Below are positions 1-8,624 of a stretch of 15,042 nucleotides of DNA, in pieces. The DNA is from Campylobacteraceae bacterium. GTDB taxonomy: Bacteria > Campylobacterota > Campylobacteria > Campylobacterales > Sulfurospirillaceae. Both the position numbers and the translations under genes were made by a program. Each line of letters begins with the position of its first letter. Positions within the stretch are counted from its first letter, which is position 1. The stretch lies in contig JALUMJ010000019.1 in the NCBI GenBank assembly GCA_027040375.1, positions 1 through 15,042 on the forward strand, in the 5' to 3' direction. The notes beneath the pieces were generated by a model that had not been told where the DNA came from, did not search any database, and was given only the letters and a program-made list of their open reading frames with translations.

Positions 1-431
1 GTGCAATATATGAAGACAATAAAAGAAATGAAGAGTTTTTAAATATGTTTGCTGCATCTTGCTTGAAAAGTGATATGATTAATAGAATGGTTTTGCCAAT
101 TATAAAACTTTACAAAACTAAAGAAGCTAGAGAAAATGCTGTTTATTTTGCAACAATTTTATATCAAAAAAAATTGCTATATTATGCATTAAGTGATGAC
201 TTTGATATATCTTATGTTAATTTACCAAAAACAAACTATATATTATCCAAAATATTTGATAAGTTTGTAAAAGGTGAATATAATCTAAAAAATGGTTCTT
301 ATTGGTTCACAGATAATGGCAAAAATGGTTTAACTTATAAGTTATCGATGGAAGAGCGTAATCATGTTAAGAAGATGTATTTAAGAACTTATAGAAATGA
401 CAAGATAATAAAAGTAAGGGTGTATTGGTGA
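1..431 (+). CDS. Unrecognised protein, C-terminal part only (5' end outside window)
   Basis: The frame is open from position 3 to the TGA at 429-431. It has no stop before the first ATG at 45, so the gene most likely starts upstream of the window and about 142 residues are visible. I do not recognise the family. The visible part is rich in Lys, Tyr and Asn, with no clear membrane segment, no cysteine cluster and no nucleotide-binding motif. The C-terminal third (KNGSYWFTDNGKNGLTYKL and a basic tail ending RVYW) looks like a small mixed alpha/beta fold. It ends 7 bases before the GspE/MshE-type ATPase on the same strand, so it is probably co-transcribed with the assembly genes. An accessory pilus or secretion role is possible from position alone. 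Confidence 0.6.
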   Translation, partial: AIYEDNKRNEEFLNMFAASCLKSDMINRMVLPIIKLYKTKEARENAVYFATILYQKKLLYYALSDDFDISYVNLPKTNYILSKIFDKFVKGEYNLKNGSYWFTDNGKNGLTYKLSMEERNHVKKMYLRTYRNDKIIKVRVYW

Positions 432-438
432 AATTGAT

Positions 439-2187
439 ATGAGTGATATGAGCCTAACATTATTAAACTATTTGACAGATAATAGAATCTTGAATTTAAA
501 TACTGCTGATATTATCAAAAATGAAATAGGAATAAAAAATAAAAATGTTTTTGAAATTTTATTAGATAGGCATTTGTTTGAGAAAGAAGACTTGCTTATA
601 GTTTTGATAGAATTTTATAAAAAAGGACATTTTCAACTAGAGGATGTTAACAAATATTTTGCAATTGAAGTTGAAGATTTTCTAAAAATATTAGCAAAAA
701 ATTTAAGTGCTACGTATATAGATCTAGATTCTATTGATATAAGTCATAAAATGGTAACCAAGCTGCCTTTTAATCAATTAAAAAAATTTCATGCTTTGCC
801 TGTTAAGGAAGATGAAATTAATGTATATGTAGCTTTTAGAGATCCTCTTGATTTAAATGCTCAAGAAGGAATCCAAAGAATATTTCCAAGGAAACTAGTA
901 AAAACTGTTATTAGTGAACCTTCTTTAATCGAAAAATATTTAAATAAAATAGAACTAGGCGATAGTATAAAAGAGCTTATCGCTGAAATTCGAAAAGAGA
1001 TCACATCAAGTGCACTTGAAAATCCACAAGAATCATCAGGAATATTAAAACTCATAGAAGTTATCCTAAAAACATCTATTTTAGCAAGAGCTAGTGATGT
1101 ACATGTAGAGGCTACTGTAAATAATTGTGTTGTAAGAAGTAGGATAGATGGTATACTGACTGAGACATTTATTTTTGAAAAAGATATTTACCCACCTTTG
1201 GCTTCAAGATTAAAATTACTTTCAAATATGGATATTGCTGAAAAGAGAAAACCACAAGATGGTAGATTTTCTGCTACGATACTCGGAAAAGAGTTTGATT
1301 TTAGAATCTCTACTTTGCCAATACTTAATGGTGAATCCATTGTTATGCGTATATTGGACAAATCAAAAGTTATGATTAAGCTTGAAGGTTTAGGAATGCA
1401 TCCAGATAATTTTGATAAATTTAACTCATCCATGAAAGCACCATATGGAATAATTTTTGTTACAGGTCCAACAGGTAGTGGTAAAACAACTACCTTGTAT
1501 GCAGCTCTAAATGCAATCAAGAGTGTGCAGAGCAAAATCATAACAGTTGAAGACCCTGTTGAATATCAATTAAATTTAATACAACAAGTGCAAGTGAATG
1601 AAAAAGCTAAGTTAACTTTTGCTGGAGCTTTGCGATCAATTTTAAGACAAGATCCAGATATTATAATGATTGGTGAGGTTAGAGATCAAGAAACGCTAAG
1701 GATTGCTGTGCAAGCTGCGCTTACCGGTCATCTTGTTTTTTCAACACTTCATACAAATGATTCTATTAGTGCAGTTACAAGGGTAATGGACATGGGAATC
1801 GAGCCTTACTTATTAAGTGGTTCGCTTGTTGCAATTGAGGCACAAAGGCTTGTTCGTAAACTTTGTCCGCATTGTAAGAGCAAAATTGCCTTGTCAAAAA
1901 CAGCACACAAGGATATTGACGATTTATTACCTAGTTCATATCAATTTTATAAACATAATGGCTGTGAAAAATGCTCTCAAACAGGTTATATCGGAAGAGA
2001 AATGCTCTCAGAGATATTGGTTGTCAGTGAGAAAATTTCTAGTATGATTGCGCAAGGTGAAAGCAAGGAAAATATCAAAAAGCAAGCTCTTATCGAGGGC
2101 TTTGTTGATATGTATAAAGATGGTATTTTAAGAGCAGCGCAAGGAATTACAACACTAGATGAAGTTGCAAGGGTGGCAAAAGCATGA
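439..2187 (+). CDS. Type II secretion / type IV pilus assembly ATPase (GspE/PilB/MshE family)
   Basis: This is a cytoplasmic hexameric ATPase that powers assembly of a pilus or pseudopilus. The 582-residue length is normal. Residues about 1-170 form the N-terminal T2SSE_N/MshEN-like region. The conserved motor follows, with Walker A GPTGSGKT at 343-350, the Asp box around TVEDPVEYQ at 369-377, Walker B ILRQDPDIIMIGEVRD at 401-416 and the His box STLHTND at 435-441. The zinc-binding pairs CPHC (476-479) and CEKC (509-512) are typical of GspE, PilB and MshE. The start is ATG 439, with GGTGAA at 427-432 as a plausible ribosome site; ATG 448 is an alternative. The stop overlaps the next start in an ATGA at 2184-2187, so translation is coupled. 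I cannot say whether it serves secretion, MSHA-like pili or DNA uptake. The canonical RLGxxL c-di-GMP motif of MshE is not evident in its N-domain. Confidence 0.93.
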   Translation: MSDMSLTLLNYLTDNRILNLNTADIIKNEIGIKNKNVFEILLDRHLFEKEDLLIVLIEFYKKGHFQLEDVNKYFAIEVEDFLKILAKNLSATYIDLDSIDISHKMVTKLPFNQLKKFHALPVKEDEINVYVAFRDPLDLNAQEGIQRIFPRKLVKTVISEPSLIEKYLNKIELGDSIKELIAEIRKEITSSALENPQESSGILKLIEVILKTSILARASDVHVEATVNNCVVRSRIDGILTETFIFEKDIYPPLASRLKLLSNMDIAEKRKPQDGRFSATILGKEFDFRISTLPILNGESIVMRILDKSKVMIKLEGLGMHPDNFDKFNSSMKAPYGIIFVTGPTGSGKTTTLYAALNAIKSVQSKIITVEDPVEYQLNLIQQVQVNEKAKLTFAGALRSILRQDPDIIMIGEVRDQETLRIAVQAALTGHLVFSTLHTNDSISAVTRVMDMGIEPYLLSGSLVAIEAQRLVRKLCPHCKSKIALSKTAHKDIDDLLPSSYQFYKHNGCEKCSQTGYIGREMLSEILVVSEKISSMIAQGESKENIKKQALIEGFVDMYKDGILRAAQGITTLDEVARVAKA

Positions 2188-3425
2188 ATTATTTTGAAGT
2201 TACAACATTACTTAAAGGGAAAAAAGAGGCTAAGGTCTTAAAGGCTCCAAATAGAAAAGATGCTATTTCTTTAGCAAAGATGAAAATGCCAGGTATTATA
2301 CTTAGTATCAAGGAAACTTCAGCACCAGCTGAAGACCAAATTTTAGAATTTAAAGAAAAATTTCTAAAAACTATTGTAAGAAAAAAAACTGATATAAAAG
2401 CATTGATAGCGGCCGTAAGACAGTTGGCGGTCATGACAAATGCTGGTATTTCTATACATGACAGTATAAAAGAAGTAGAGAATTCTAGTGTGGATGCAGG
2501 ATTAAAAAAGATATTTTCAAGTGTAAATGATGATTTAAATTCAGGATTAAGTTTAACACAAGCTATGATGCCTTATCGTAATGAAGTTGGAGATGTATCT
2601 TTGGCTATGATTGAGCTTGGAGAAAGCACGGGTAATATGGCTGAATCGTTAGAGAAACTTGCTGAAATCCTTGAAGAGATGGAGACAAATAGACAAAAAT
2701 TTAAAAAAGCTATGAGATATCCACTTACTGTTATGGTAGCTATTGGAATTGCATTTACAATTTTAATGGTATATGTTGTTCCAAAATTTAAAGATATTTT
2801 TTCTAAATTTAAGTCAGAATTGCCATTACCAACAAAAATTTTACTTTTCATGGAAAATATGATTCATCATTATGGCTTCTATCTTCTAGCAGCTATAATT
2901 GCCACGATAGTGTTTTTTAAATACATGCTGGCTAATAGCGAGGAATTCAAAAAAGAATTTGACAAGTATATACTAAAAGTTTATCTAATAGGGAAAATAA
3001 CTTTTTATGCAACTATGGCAAGATTTACACTTGTTTTTACAGAATTAATTCGCTCGGGTATTCCAATAGCCGATGCCTTGGAAACAGCGTTATTGACAAT
3101 TGACAATATACATCTAAAAGAAAAGTTGAGCTCTGTTAATATATCTGTTCAAAGAGGTATATCTCTGACTGATGCTTTTAAAGAAACTGGACTATTTGAA
3201 GGTATGCTCATACAAATGATTAAAGCTGGCGAACAAAGTGGTACGCTTGATAAAATGCTTGAGAAGGTAACAGACTATTTTAAGTCTAGATTTAATGAAA
3301 TTATTGACAATATTTCGAGTTATGTTGAGCCGATACTGTTGGCATTTATCGCTGGCATGGTGCTTTTGATGGCACTTGGTATTTTTATGCCTATGTGGGA
3401 TCTTGCAAAAGCAGTAAAGAATTAA
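2184..3425 (+). CDS. Type II secretion / type IV pilus inner-membrane platform protein (GspF/PilC/MshG family)
   Basis: This polytopic inner-membrane protein forms the platform on which the ATPase acts during pilin or pseudopilin assembly. It has 413 residues, the usual length. Two tandem GspF domains are visible, about 77-200 and 280-402, each carrying the family core: AMIELGESTGN at 141-151 in the first and MIKAGEQSGTL at 345-355 in the second. Hydrophobic segments near 180-200, 230-249 and 382-402 fit the family's three membrane passes. Residues 1-50 look like the soluble N-terminal domain seen in GspF and PilC. It overlaps the ATPase gene by four bases (ATGA), confirming the functional pair. 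No pseudopilin or secretin gene is visible downstream, so the rest of the machine must lie upstream or elsewhere. Confidence 0.93.
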   Translation: MNYFEVTTLLKGKKEAKVLKAPNRKDAISLAKMKMPGIILSIKETSAPAEDQILEFKEKFLKTIVRKKTDIKALIAAVRQLAVMTNAGISIHDSIKEVENSSVDAGLKKIFSSVNDDLNSGLSLTQAMMPYRNEVGDVSLAMIELGESTGNMAESLEKLAEILEEMETNRQKFKKAMRYPLTVMVAIGIAFTILMVYVVPKFKDIFSKFKSELPLPTKILLFMENMIHHYGFYLLAAIIATIVFFKYMLANSEEFKKEFDKYILKVYLIGKITFYATMARFTLVFTELIRSGIPIADALETALLTIDNIHLKEKLSSVNISVQRGISLTDAFKETGLFEGMLIQMIKAGEQSGTLDKMLEKVTDYFKSRFNEIIDNISSYVEPILLAFIAGMVLLMALGIFMPMWDLAKAVKN

Positions 3426-3439
3426 ATAAAATATAATTT

Positions 3440-3793
3440 ATGCTAAACAAACCTAAATATGATTTATTTAAAAATACTTCTTATGCCTTAGATGGATTAA
3501 AAGATATATTTAAGAATGAAAGCTCTTTTAAAGCCCAATTACTAGCATTTGGTGTTTTCGGTACGCTTGCTTTGTTGTTGCCAATTTCATACATAAAAAC
3601 TTCTATAATGGTGGTTATTTTATTTTTGCCTTTGATATCAGAAATTACAAATAGTGCAATAGAAAGAACTGTTGATTTAGTTACGCTTGAGCATCATGAG
3701 CTTGCAAAAAAAGCAAAAGATGCTGGAGCCGCCATGGTGTTTGCGAGTTATTTTGTTGTTTTTGTTGTTTGGATATTAACGCTATTGTACTAA
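3440..3793 (+). CDS. dgkA: Diacylglycerol kinase, DgkA type
   Basis: This small integral-membrane kinase phosphorylates diacylglycerol (or undecaprenol in some relatives) to recycle lipid by-products at the inner membrane. The 117-residue length matches the family. Three hydrophobic stretches lie near 33-49, 52-68 and 98-115. The signature EITNSAIE at 68-75 supplies the conserved Glu68, Asn71 and Glu75. HELAKKAKDAGAA at 86-98 matches the family's HELSGRAKDMGSAA box, and an upstream Glu (27) is also in place. The gene starts 15 bases after the GspF-type gene. No Shine-Dalgarno sequence precedes ATG 3440; instead a TATAAT lies two bases upstream (3432-3437), so translation probably relies on read-through from the upstream gene. 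Its stop codon interlocks with that of the convergent flgH. The exact substrate (diacylglycerol or undecaprenol) cannot be told from sequence. Confidence 0.93.
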   Translation: MLNKPKYDLFKNTSYALDGLKDIFKNESSFKAQLLAFGVFGTLALLLPISYIKTSIMVVILFLPLISEITNSAIERTVDLVTLEHHELAKKAKDAGAAMVFASYFVVFVVWILTLLY

Positions 3794-4500
3794 AAAGGCC
3801 AAATTGATTCCATAAACTTAGACCCCCATGGTTTTTTCATATTTTTATCAATATCACCTTGTGTTTTATATAAAATCTTAGCATCCGCAATATATTTTGA
3901 GTCTATTGTGTTTGTTTGATCTATGTCATATGGTCTAATGACGCCACTTATTTGTATAATTTGTTTCTCCCCATTTAAGAGTAATTCTCTACTACCTGCT
4001 ATAAAGTAATTACCGTTATTTAAAATTTTTATAATTCTTGCTGAGATTGTAGTTGTGAATTTTTCATCTCTAGTGTTTGAACCAGATCCTGCAAAAGAGT
4101 TAGTAGATCCAGTTTTAAATCCTATGTTTGCAACACTATTTATAGTATCTGTTATTTTTTTTAGATTACTATTGCTTCCATTGTTTGTCACTAGACCACC
4201 ACCAAGAGAATCTTTGCTATTTTTGGATAATGATCTTTTTGCAGATGAACTTTGAGCAACAGTTTCACTTATTGTAATCGTTACTATATCATTTATATTC
4301 ATGGCTTTCAAGTCAGAGAAGAGAGGATTGTCTCCTTGCCCAAAAAGGCTACCGGGATTGGATCTTGGTGTGTCATTTACCTTTGGTGGCAATTGGTCAA
4401 CATATTTAGGTGGCTTCATTGTCATTTTTGGATCAGCAGGATGGGTGGTACATCCAGCAAATAAAAAAAGCGTAAAAGATAATATAAAAAAGTTTCTCAT
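3790..4500 (-). CDS. flgH: Flagellar L-ring lipoprotein FlgH
   Basis: FlgH forms the outer-membrane L ring around the flagellar rod. The 236-residue protein begins with a lipoprotein signal: hydrophobic residues 4-15 followed by the lipobox F-A-G-C, with Cys17 as the lipidated residue. Family blocks follow: GSLF at 50-53, LFSDLKAMNINDIVTITISE at 60-79, TTTISARIIKILNNGNYFI at 149-167 and ISGVIRPYDI at 184-193, then the IADAKILY segment near the end. GAGGAAA precedes the ATG at 4500 as a good ribosome site. A sigma-54 promoter lies directly upstream, so flgH is separable from the dsbD operon behind it. It stands apart from other flagellar genes, as is common in Campylobacterota. The stop overlaps that of the DgkA-type gene by four bases. 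Confidence 0.95.
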   Translation of the reverse strand: MRNFFILSFTLFLFAGCTTHPADPKMTMKPPKYVDQLPPKVNDTPRSNPGSLFGQGDNPLFSDLKAMNINDIVTITISETVAQSSSAKRSLSKNSKDSLGGGLVTNNGSNSNLKKITDTINSVANIGFKTGSTNSFAGSGSNTRDEKFTTTISARIIKILNNGNYFIAGSRELLLNGEKQIIQISGVIRPYDIDQTNTIDSKYIADAKILYKTQGDIDKNMKKPWGSKFMESIWPF

Positions 4501-4532
4501 TTTTTCCTCAATTTTATTTATATTTTATATTA

Positions 4533-4548
4533 AGCAATAAAAGTTCCA
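4533..4548 (-). promoter_or_regulatory. Sigma-54 (RpoN) promoter for flgH
   Basis: On the minus strand the sequence reads TGGAAC, five bases, TTGCT. The invariant GG (plus-strand CC at 4546-4547) and GC (4534-4535) are separated by exactly 10 bases, as sigma-54 promoters require. GGAAC with TTGCT is also the form seen for RpoN flagellar promoters in Campylobacter and Helicobacter. The start site would fall near 4522, leaving a leader of about 22 bases with the GAGGAAA ribosome site. Activation would need an FlgR/FlgS-type enhancer-binding system (family knowledge, not visible here). Confidence 0.8.
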
Positions 4549-4559
4549 TTAAATATATT

Positions 4560-4838
4560 TTATGAAAAATTCTTTTTTTTGTGATTGTACGCATAAGCCT
4601 CCATGGGGTTTTCACCGACTTGAAACATTAATTTGCAGCTATTAAAATCAGATTTTTCTAAACCTTTGGAGACTACATCCATTATATAAGCTCTAGTATT
4701 AAAAAGGTGTGTATGAGCCTCTCCTTCATATGCAAAGTTTTCATTTTCTATGGGTAAAAACCCCTCTTTTTTTAAATGCTTGTTAAATTTTGTCTTATCT
4801 TTTAAGTCTTGAATATCCATAACTAGTAAAACTTTCAT
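4560..4838 (-). CDS. Small uncharacterised protein coupled to dsbD
   Basis: This 92-residue protein is not recognised. Its ATG (4836-4838) overlaps the dsbD stop codon in an ATGA, so it is translated from the same message and is very likely a real gene. It is soluble and has no signal peptide. The predicted order is a short strand (MKVLLVMDIQD, 1-11), a basic helix (about 14-25), a strand region with FAYEGEAHTHLFNTRAY around 35-51, a helix to about 62 and a strand containing CKLMFQVGE near 68-76. That is compatible with a ferredoxin-like alpha/beta fold. Only one cysteine (Cys68) is present, so it is not an obvious thiol-redox partner of DsbD. The function is unknown; the link to dsbD is positional. 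Confidence 0.8.
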   Translation of the reverse strand: MKVLLVMDIQDLKDKTKFNKHLKKEGFLPIENENFAYEGEAHTHLFNTRAYIMDVVSKGLEKSDFNSCKLMFQVGENPMEAYAYNHKKKNFS

Positions 4839-6637
4839 TTAAGAACTTTCTCTAAGATTTTTGTAAATTCATTTGCGTTTTTATATCCAATTGTTTTCAA
4901 TGATTTTAACTCCTTGTGGTTTTTAAAAAACATGATGCCCGGAGGTCCAAATAGATTAAATCTTTTTAACAGTTCTTTGTCTTTTAAATCATTGTCTGTT
5001 ACATCTATCCTAACTAAATTAAATTTAGACATTTGTGCTTTAACTCTAGGGTCTTGAAAAGTAATCTTATCAAGTTCTTTGCAACTCACGCACCAATCGG
5101 CATAAAAATCTATCATAATAGGTTTGTCTGAGTTCTTTATGAATAAATCGAGCTCTTTCAAAGTTTTTATAATTTTAAATTTATTTTCTTTGTGTGCTAT
5201 AGCACCTTTGGTTTGATTTTGTGCTAATATTTGAACTTGTGTTTGCTCAAGTGGATTCAATGGATTTGTAGCTCCTCTCATAGCACCGATAAACAAAAAT
5301 ATTGAATAAATTAACACTATAATACCTATACCTTTAAGAAGTTTTGACCAGCCACTAGCATCTTTGCCCTGTGGTTCAAGTGCTCTCATATAGATAGAGG
5401 ATATAAGCAAAAGTGCCATCCAAAGTAACATTGTTATCTGTGGAGGTAAAATTCGATCAAGCATCCAAATAGCAACTGCTAACATTAATACACCAAAAAC
5501 AGCTTTTATGTTGTCCATCCATTTACCGGGCTTAGGCATAAATTTACCTGCACCTGCGCCAATGATTAGTAAAGGAATCCCCATTCCTATACTCATAACA
5601 AATAAAGCAGCTCCTCCAAGAAGGGCATCACCACTTTGTCCGATATACACTAAAGCTCCCGCTAGTGGGGCGGCGACGCAAGGTCCTACGATCAAAGCAG
5701 ATAAAAATCCCATTATAGCCACGCCTAAAACACCACTACTTTTAGCATTATCACTTGTTTTTGATAACTTTGATTGTATAAAGTTTGGCATTTGTATCTC
5801 ATAAAAGCCAAACATAGAAAATGATAATAAAACAAAGATAAGACTAAATGTAGATATAATCCAAGGATTTTGCAAAGCAGTTTGTATATTTGCACCAAAT
5901 AAACCTGCTAAAATACCAGCAATTGTATAAGCCAATGACATAGATATAACATACACCAATGAGAGAAAAAAAGCTTTCTTGGTGTTCATATTTTTGTCTG
6001 ATTGAGATACAATGATAGACGAGAGTATAGGAATCATAGGAAATACGCAAGGCGTTAATGCCAACAATAATCCAAACCCAAAAAATGTTAGAAGAACTAT
6101 CAAAAAACTACTATTTTTTATGGTGTTTGCTATTTTATCTTCTTCTGATACTTGCGTGGTTTGCGTTGCTGGAGTGATTGTTTTGAGTATTTTATTTGCA
6201 AGAGTGTATTCAAAATCATTTTCCATAGGTTGATAGCAGAGTCCTCTTTCAGAACATCCTTGGTACGAGACCTTTAATTTATATTTACCACTTTTGACAT
6301 ATTTTCTTATCACATCCAAAGGTACAGTTATGAGTATATCCTTTCTATGAACTATAAAATCATGAAATTTTACTGGTTTTGGTCTAGTTGATTCTTTATC
6401 AAGTAAAACTTTTTTTGGAGATATGAGACTTACATGTAGCTTATTGTCATATTCATACATCTTGTTTCCAAGCTTTATTCGTATCTGTACAGCGTCTTTT
6501 GTTTGGTTGGAGCTTACTTTAAATGCCTCTTGTGGTGATAAAAAATTTTGTTGTGGAAATGCCGCATATAAAGCGATATTTGCAAGAAGTAGTATAGAAA
6601 ATAGTTTTATGGACAGTTTAGACCACGCGTTTTTCAT
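4835..6637 (-). CDS. dsbD: Thiol:disulfide interchange protein DsbD (electron transfer across the inner membrane)
   Basis: DsbD carries reducing power from cytoplasmic thioredoxin to periplasmic thiol proteins such as DsbC-type isomerases and cytochrome c maturation factors. The 600-residue protein has all three modules. A signal peptide (about 1-26) is followed by the periplasmic alpha domain with CSERGLC (Cys128, Cys134). The membrane domain (about 177-455) carries the redox cysteines in LALTPCVFPM (Cys197) and IVGPCVAAP (Cys320). The C-terminal thioredoxin-like gamma domain holds FYADWCVSCKELD (Cys516, Cys519). All six catalytic cysteines are present, so it is predicted active. AAAGGT lies about 6 bases before ATG 6637. 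The stop overlaps the start of the 92-residue unknown gene. The gene begins just beyond the dnaK terminator. Confidence 0.96.
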   Translation of the reverse strand: MKNAWSKLSIKLFSILLLANIALYAAFPQQNFLSPQEAFKVSSNQTKDAVQIRIKLGNKMYEYDNKLHVSLISPKKVLLDKESTRPKPVKFHDFIVHRKDILITVPLDVIRKYVKSGKYKLKVSYQGCSERGLCYQPMENDFEYTLANKILKTITPATQTTQVSEEDKIANTIKNSSFLIVLLTFFGFGLLLALTPCVFPMIPILSSIIVSQSDKNMNTKKAFFLSLVYVISMSLAYTIAGILAGLFGANIQTALQNPWIISTFSLIFVLLSFSMFGFYEIQMPNFIQSKLSKTSDNAKSSGVLGVAIMGFLSALIVGPCVAAPLAGALVYIGQSGDALLGGAALFVMSIGMGIPLLIIGAGAGKFMPKPGKWMDNIKAVFGVLMLAVAIWMLDRILPPQITMLLWMALLLISSIYMRALEPQGKDASGWSKLLKGIGIIVLIYSIFLFIGAMRGATNPLNPLEQTQVQILAQNQTKGAIAHKENKFKIIKTLKELDLFIKNSDKPIMIDFYADWCVSCKELDKITFQDPRVKAQMSKFNLVRIDVTDNDLKDKELLKRFNLFGPPGIMFFKNHKELKSLKTIGYKNANEFTKILEKVLK

Positions 6638-6663
6638 ATTGGACCTTTTGATAAATTTTTATT

Positions 6664-6672
6664 ATTTTACCA
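6664..6672 (-). promoter_or_regulatory. Candidate extended -10 promoter for dsbD
   Basis: The minus strand reads TGG followed by TAAAAT, an extended -10 (TGnTAnnnT) placed after the dnaK terminator and about 27 bases before the dsbD ATG. There is no clear -35 box, but Campylobacterota vegetative promoters often lack one. This is the only reasonable promoter in the 85-base gap. Confidence 0.45.
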
Positions 6673-6695
6673 AAAGTAAGTAAATATAAAATAAT

Positions 6696-6715
6696 AGGGG
6701 ATATTGCTATCCCCT
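6696..6715 (-). terminator. Rho-independent terminator after dnaK
   Basis: AGGGGATA and TATCCCCT form a perfect 8-bp stem with a 4-base loop, 8 bases past the dnaK stop codon. On the minus strand it is followed by the T-rich stretch ATTATTTTATATTTA. The T tract is interrupted, so termination may be incomplete and some read-through into dsbD is possible. Confidence 0.75.
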
Positions 6716-6722
6716 GTAGGGT

Positions 6723-8603
6723 TTATTCTACTTCGGCATCTATAACATCATCATCTTGTTTAGAATCAGCTGCTTTTGCACCATCTTTTGCACCCTCGTC
6801 TTTTTTATACATAGCTTCTGCTAATTTATGGCTAACTTCAGTTAAAGCTTTTACTTTTTCATCTATTTGCTCTTTTGTGGCACTATCATTTGCAAGTACA
6901 TCTTTTAGCTCTTTTAGTGCATTTTCAATCTTGCTTTTTTCACCTGCATCAACTTTATCACCCATCTCTTCTAGTGATTTTTCTGTTTGATGAGCAAGTG
7001 CATCTGCTTGATTTCTTGCTTCTACAGTTTGTTTTCTTTTTTCATCGTCTGCTTTATGAAGCTCAGCATCTTTTACCATTTTTTCTATCTCTTTCTCATC
7101 AAGTCCACTACTTCCTGAAATCTTGATTTCTTGTTGTTTGCCAGTTCCTTTGTCTGTGGCACTTACGGTTAATATACCATTTGCATCAATGTCAAAAGCA
7201 ACTTCGATTTGAGGAACTCCTCTTGGTGCTGGTGAGATATTTTCAAGGTTAAATTGTCCTAGAGATTTGTTATCTTTAGCAAATTCTCTCTCACCTTGAA
7301 GTGCATGAATGGTAACTGCAGCTTGGTTATCTTCAGCAGTTGAAAATATTTGTGTTTTCTTAACAGGTATTGTTGTGCCTTTTTCGATGAGTTTAGTTGT
7401 AACTCCTCCAAGAGTTTCAATTCCCAAACTAAGTGGAGTAACATCAAGTAAAAGAACATCTTTCACATCACCTTTGATAACCGCACCTTGTATTGCTGCA
7501 CCGATTGCTACAACTTCATCAGGATTAACTGATTTATTTAAGTCTTTGCCAAAAAATGCTTTAACTTTTTCTTGAACAAGTGGAACTCTTGTGCTTCCAC
7601 CAACCATAACTATCTCTTTAATCTCGTTTTTATCAAGGTCAGAGTCTTTCACAACTTCTTTAATCTTTGTGATAGTTTTTTCAACTAAATCTTCTATCAA
7701 TGACTCAAATTTAGCTCTAGTTACTTTTTTAACTAAGTGTTTAGGACCAGATGCGTCTGCAGTTATAAACGGAAGGTTTACTTCTGTTTCGGTTGAGCTA
7801 GAAAGCTCTTTTTTTGCATTTTCAGCTGCTTCTTTTAATCTTTGAAGAGCCATAACATCATTTTTTAAATCAATTCCACTTTCATTTTTGAATTCAGTTG
7901 CAAGATAATCTATAAGTCTATTGTCAAAATCATCACCACCTAAAAATGCATCACCACCAGTTGAAAGTACCTCTACTACGCTATCTCCAGTTTCAAGAAC
8001 CGTAACATCAAATGTACCACCACCTAAGTCATAAACCACGATTTTTTCTGCATCTTTTTTCTCTAAACCATAAGAAAGTGCTGCGCTTGTTGGCTCATTT
8101 ATGATTCTTAAAACATTTAATCCTGCGATTACACCAGCCTCTTTTGTTGCTTTTCTCTGAGAATCATTAAAATAAGCTGGTACTGTGATAACTGCATCTG
8201 TTACATCTTCACCAAAAAATGCTTCTGCATCTTCTTTTAGTTTCATGAGCACTTTTGCGCTTATTTCTTGAGGTGTATATACTTTACCATCTATCTCGAT
8301 TGCACATGCACCGTTTCTATCAACTACCTCGTAAGGAAGTCTCTCTTTTGCTTGTTGTGCTTTATCTTCTTCACACATTAAGCCCATAATTCTTTTGATA
8401 GAATATATGGTTCTTTTTGGGTTTGTTACAGCTTGTCTTTTAGCTGTTTCTCCCACTAAAACCTCACCTTTGTCTGTATAAGCTACTATTGAAGGTGTTG
8501 TATTTCTTCCTTCTTTGTTTTGAATAACTTTACTCTCACCGTGCTCATAAACAGCTACACATGAATTTGTTGTTCCTAAGTCAATTCCTATTACTTTTCC
8601 CAT
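6723..8603 (-). CDS. dnaK: Chaperone protein DnaK (Hsp70)
   Basis: DnaK is the ATP-dependent Hsp70 chaperone that binds exposed hydrophobic segments, working with GrpE and a DnaJ encoded elsewhere. The 626-residue length is standard. The ATPase domain (1 to about 380) contains all three Hsp70 signatures: IDLGTTNS at 7-14, [14 protein letters not shown] at 190-203 and [14 protein letters not shown] at 331-344. The linker VLLLD (383-387) leads into the beta-sandwich substrate domain (about 390-500), then the helical lid and an acidic tail ending [16 protein letters not shown] precedes ATG 8603. It is the last gene of hrcA-grpE-dnaK, 21 bases after grpE, and is followed by a terminator. Confidence 0.99.
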   Translation of the reverse strand: MGKVIGIDLGTTNSCVAVYEHGESKVIQNKEGRNTTPSIVAYTDKGEVLVGETAKRQAVTNPKRTIYSIKRIMGLMCEEDKAQQAKERLPYEVVDRNGACAIEIDGKVYTPQEISAKVLMKLKEDAEAFFGEDVTDAVITVPAYFNDSQRKATKEAGVIAGLNVLRIINEPTSAALSYGLEKKDAEKIVVYDLGGGTFDVTVLETGDSVVEVLSTGGDAFLGGDDFDNRLIDYLATEFKNESGIDLKNDVMALQRLKEAAENAKKELSSSTETEVNLPFITADASGPKHLVKKVTRAKFESLIEDLVEKTITKIKEVVKDSDLDKNEIKEIVMVGGSTRVPLVQEKVKAFFGKDLNKSVNPDEVVAIGAAIQGAVIKGDVKDVLLLDVTPLSLGIETLGGVTTKLIEKGTTIPVKKTQIFSTAEDNQAAVTIHALQGEREFAKDNKSLGQFNLENISPAPRGVPQIEVAFDIDANGILTVSATDKGTGKQQEIKISGSSGLDEKEIEKMVKDAELHKADDEKRKQTVEARNQADALAHQTEKSLEEMGDKVDAGEKSKIENALKELKDVLANDSATKEQIDEKVKALTEVSHKLAEAMYKKDEGAKDGAKAADSKQDDDVIDAEVE

Positions 8604-8624
8604 TTTATATCCTTTATTTTTATT

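Noticed and set aside
3780..3800. Bidirectional terminator between the convergent dgkA-type gene and flgH
   Set aside because: The two stop codons overlap and no stable stem with T tracts is seen around them. How transcription ends here is not visible.
4560..4838. Resemblance of the 92-residue protein to Cas2 (strand ending in a D-I-x-D pattern, small alpha/beta fold)
   Set aside because: There is no cas1 gene, CRISPR repeat or other cas gene nearby, and the gene is tied to dsbD. The similarity is no more than a common small-fold pattern.
6875..7126. Long open frames opposite dnaK (also 7309-7575 and 7591-7845), and similar ones opposite dsbD (5508-5804) and the receptor gene (14615-14941)
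   Set aside because: These are antisense shadows of well-conserved genes, with biased composition and no ribosome sites or recognisable motifs.
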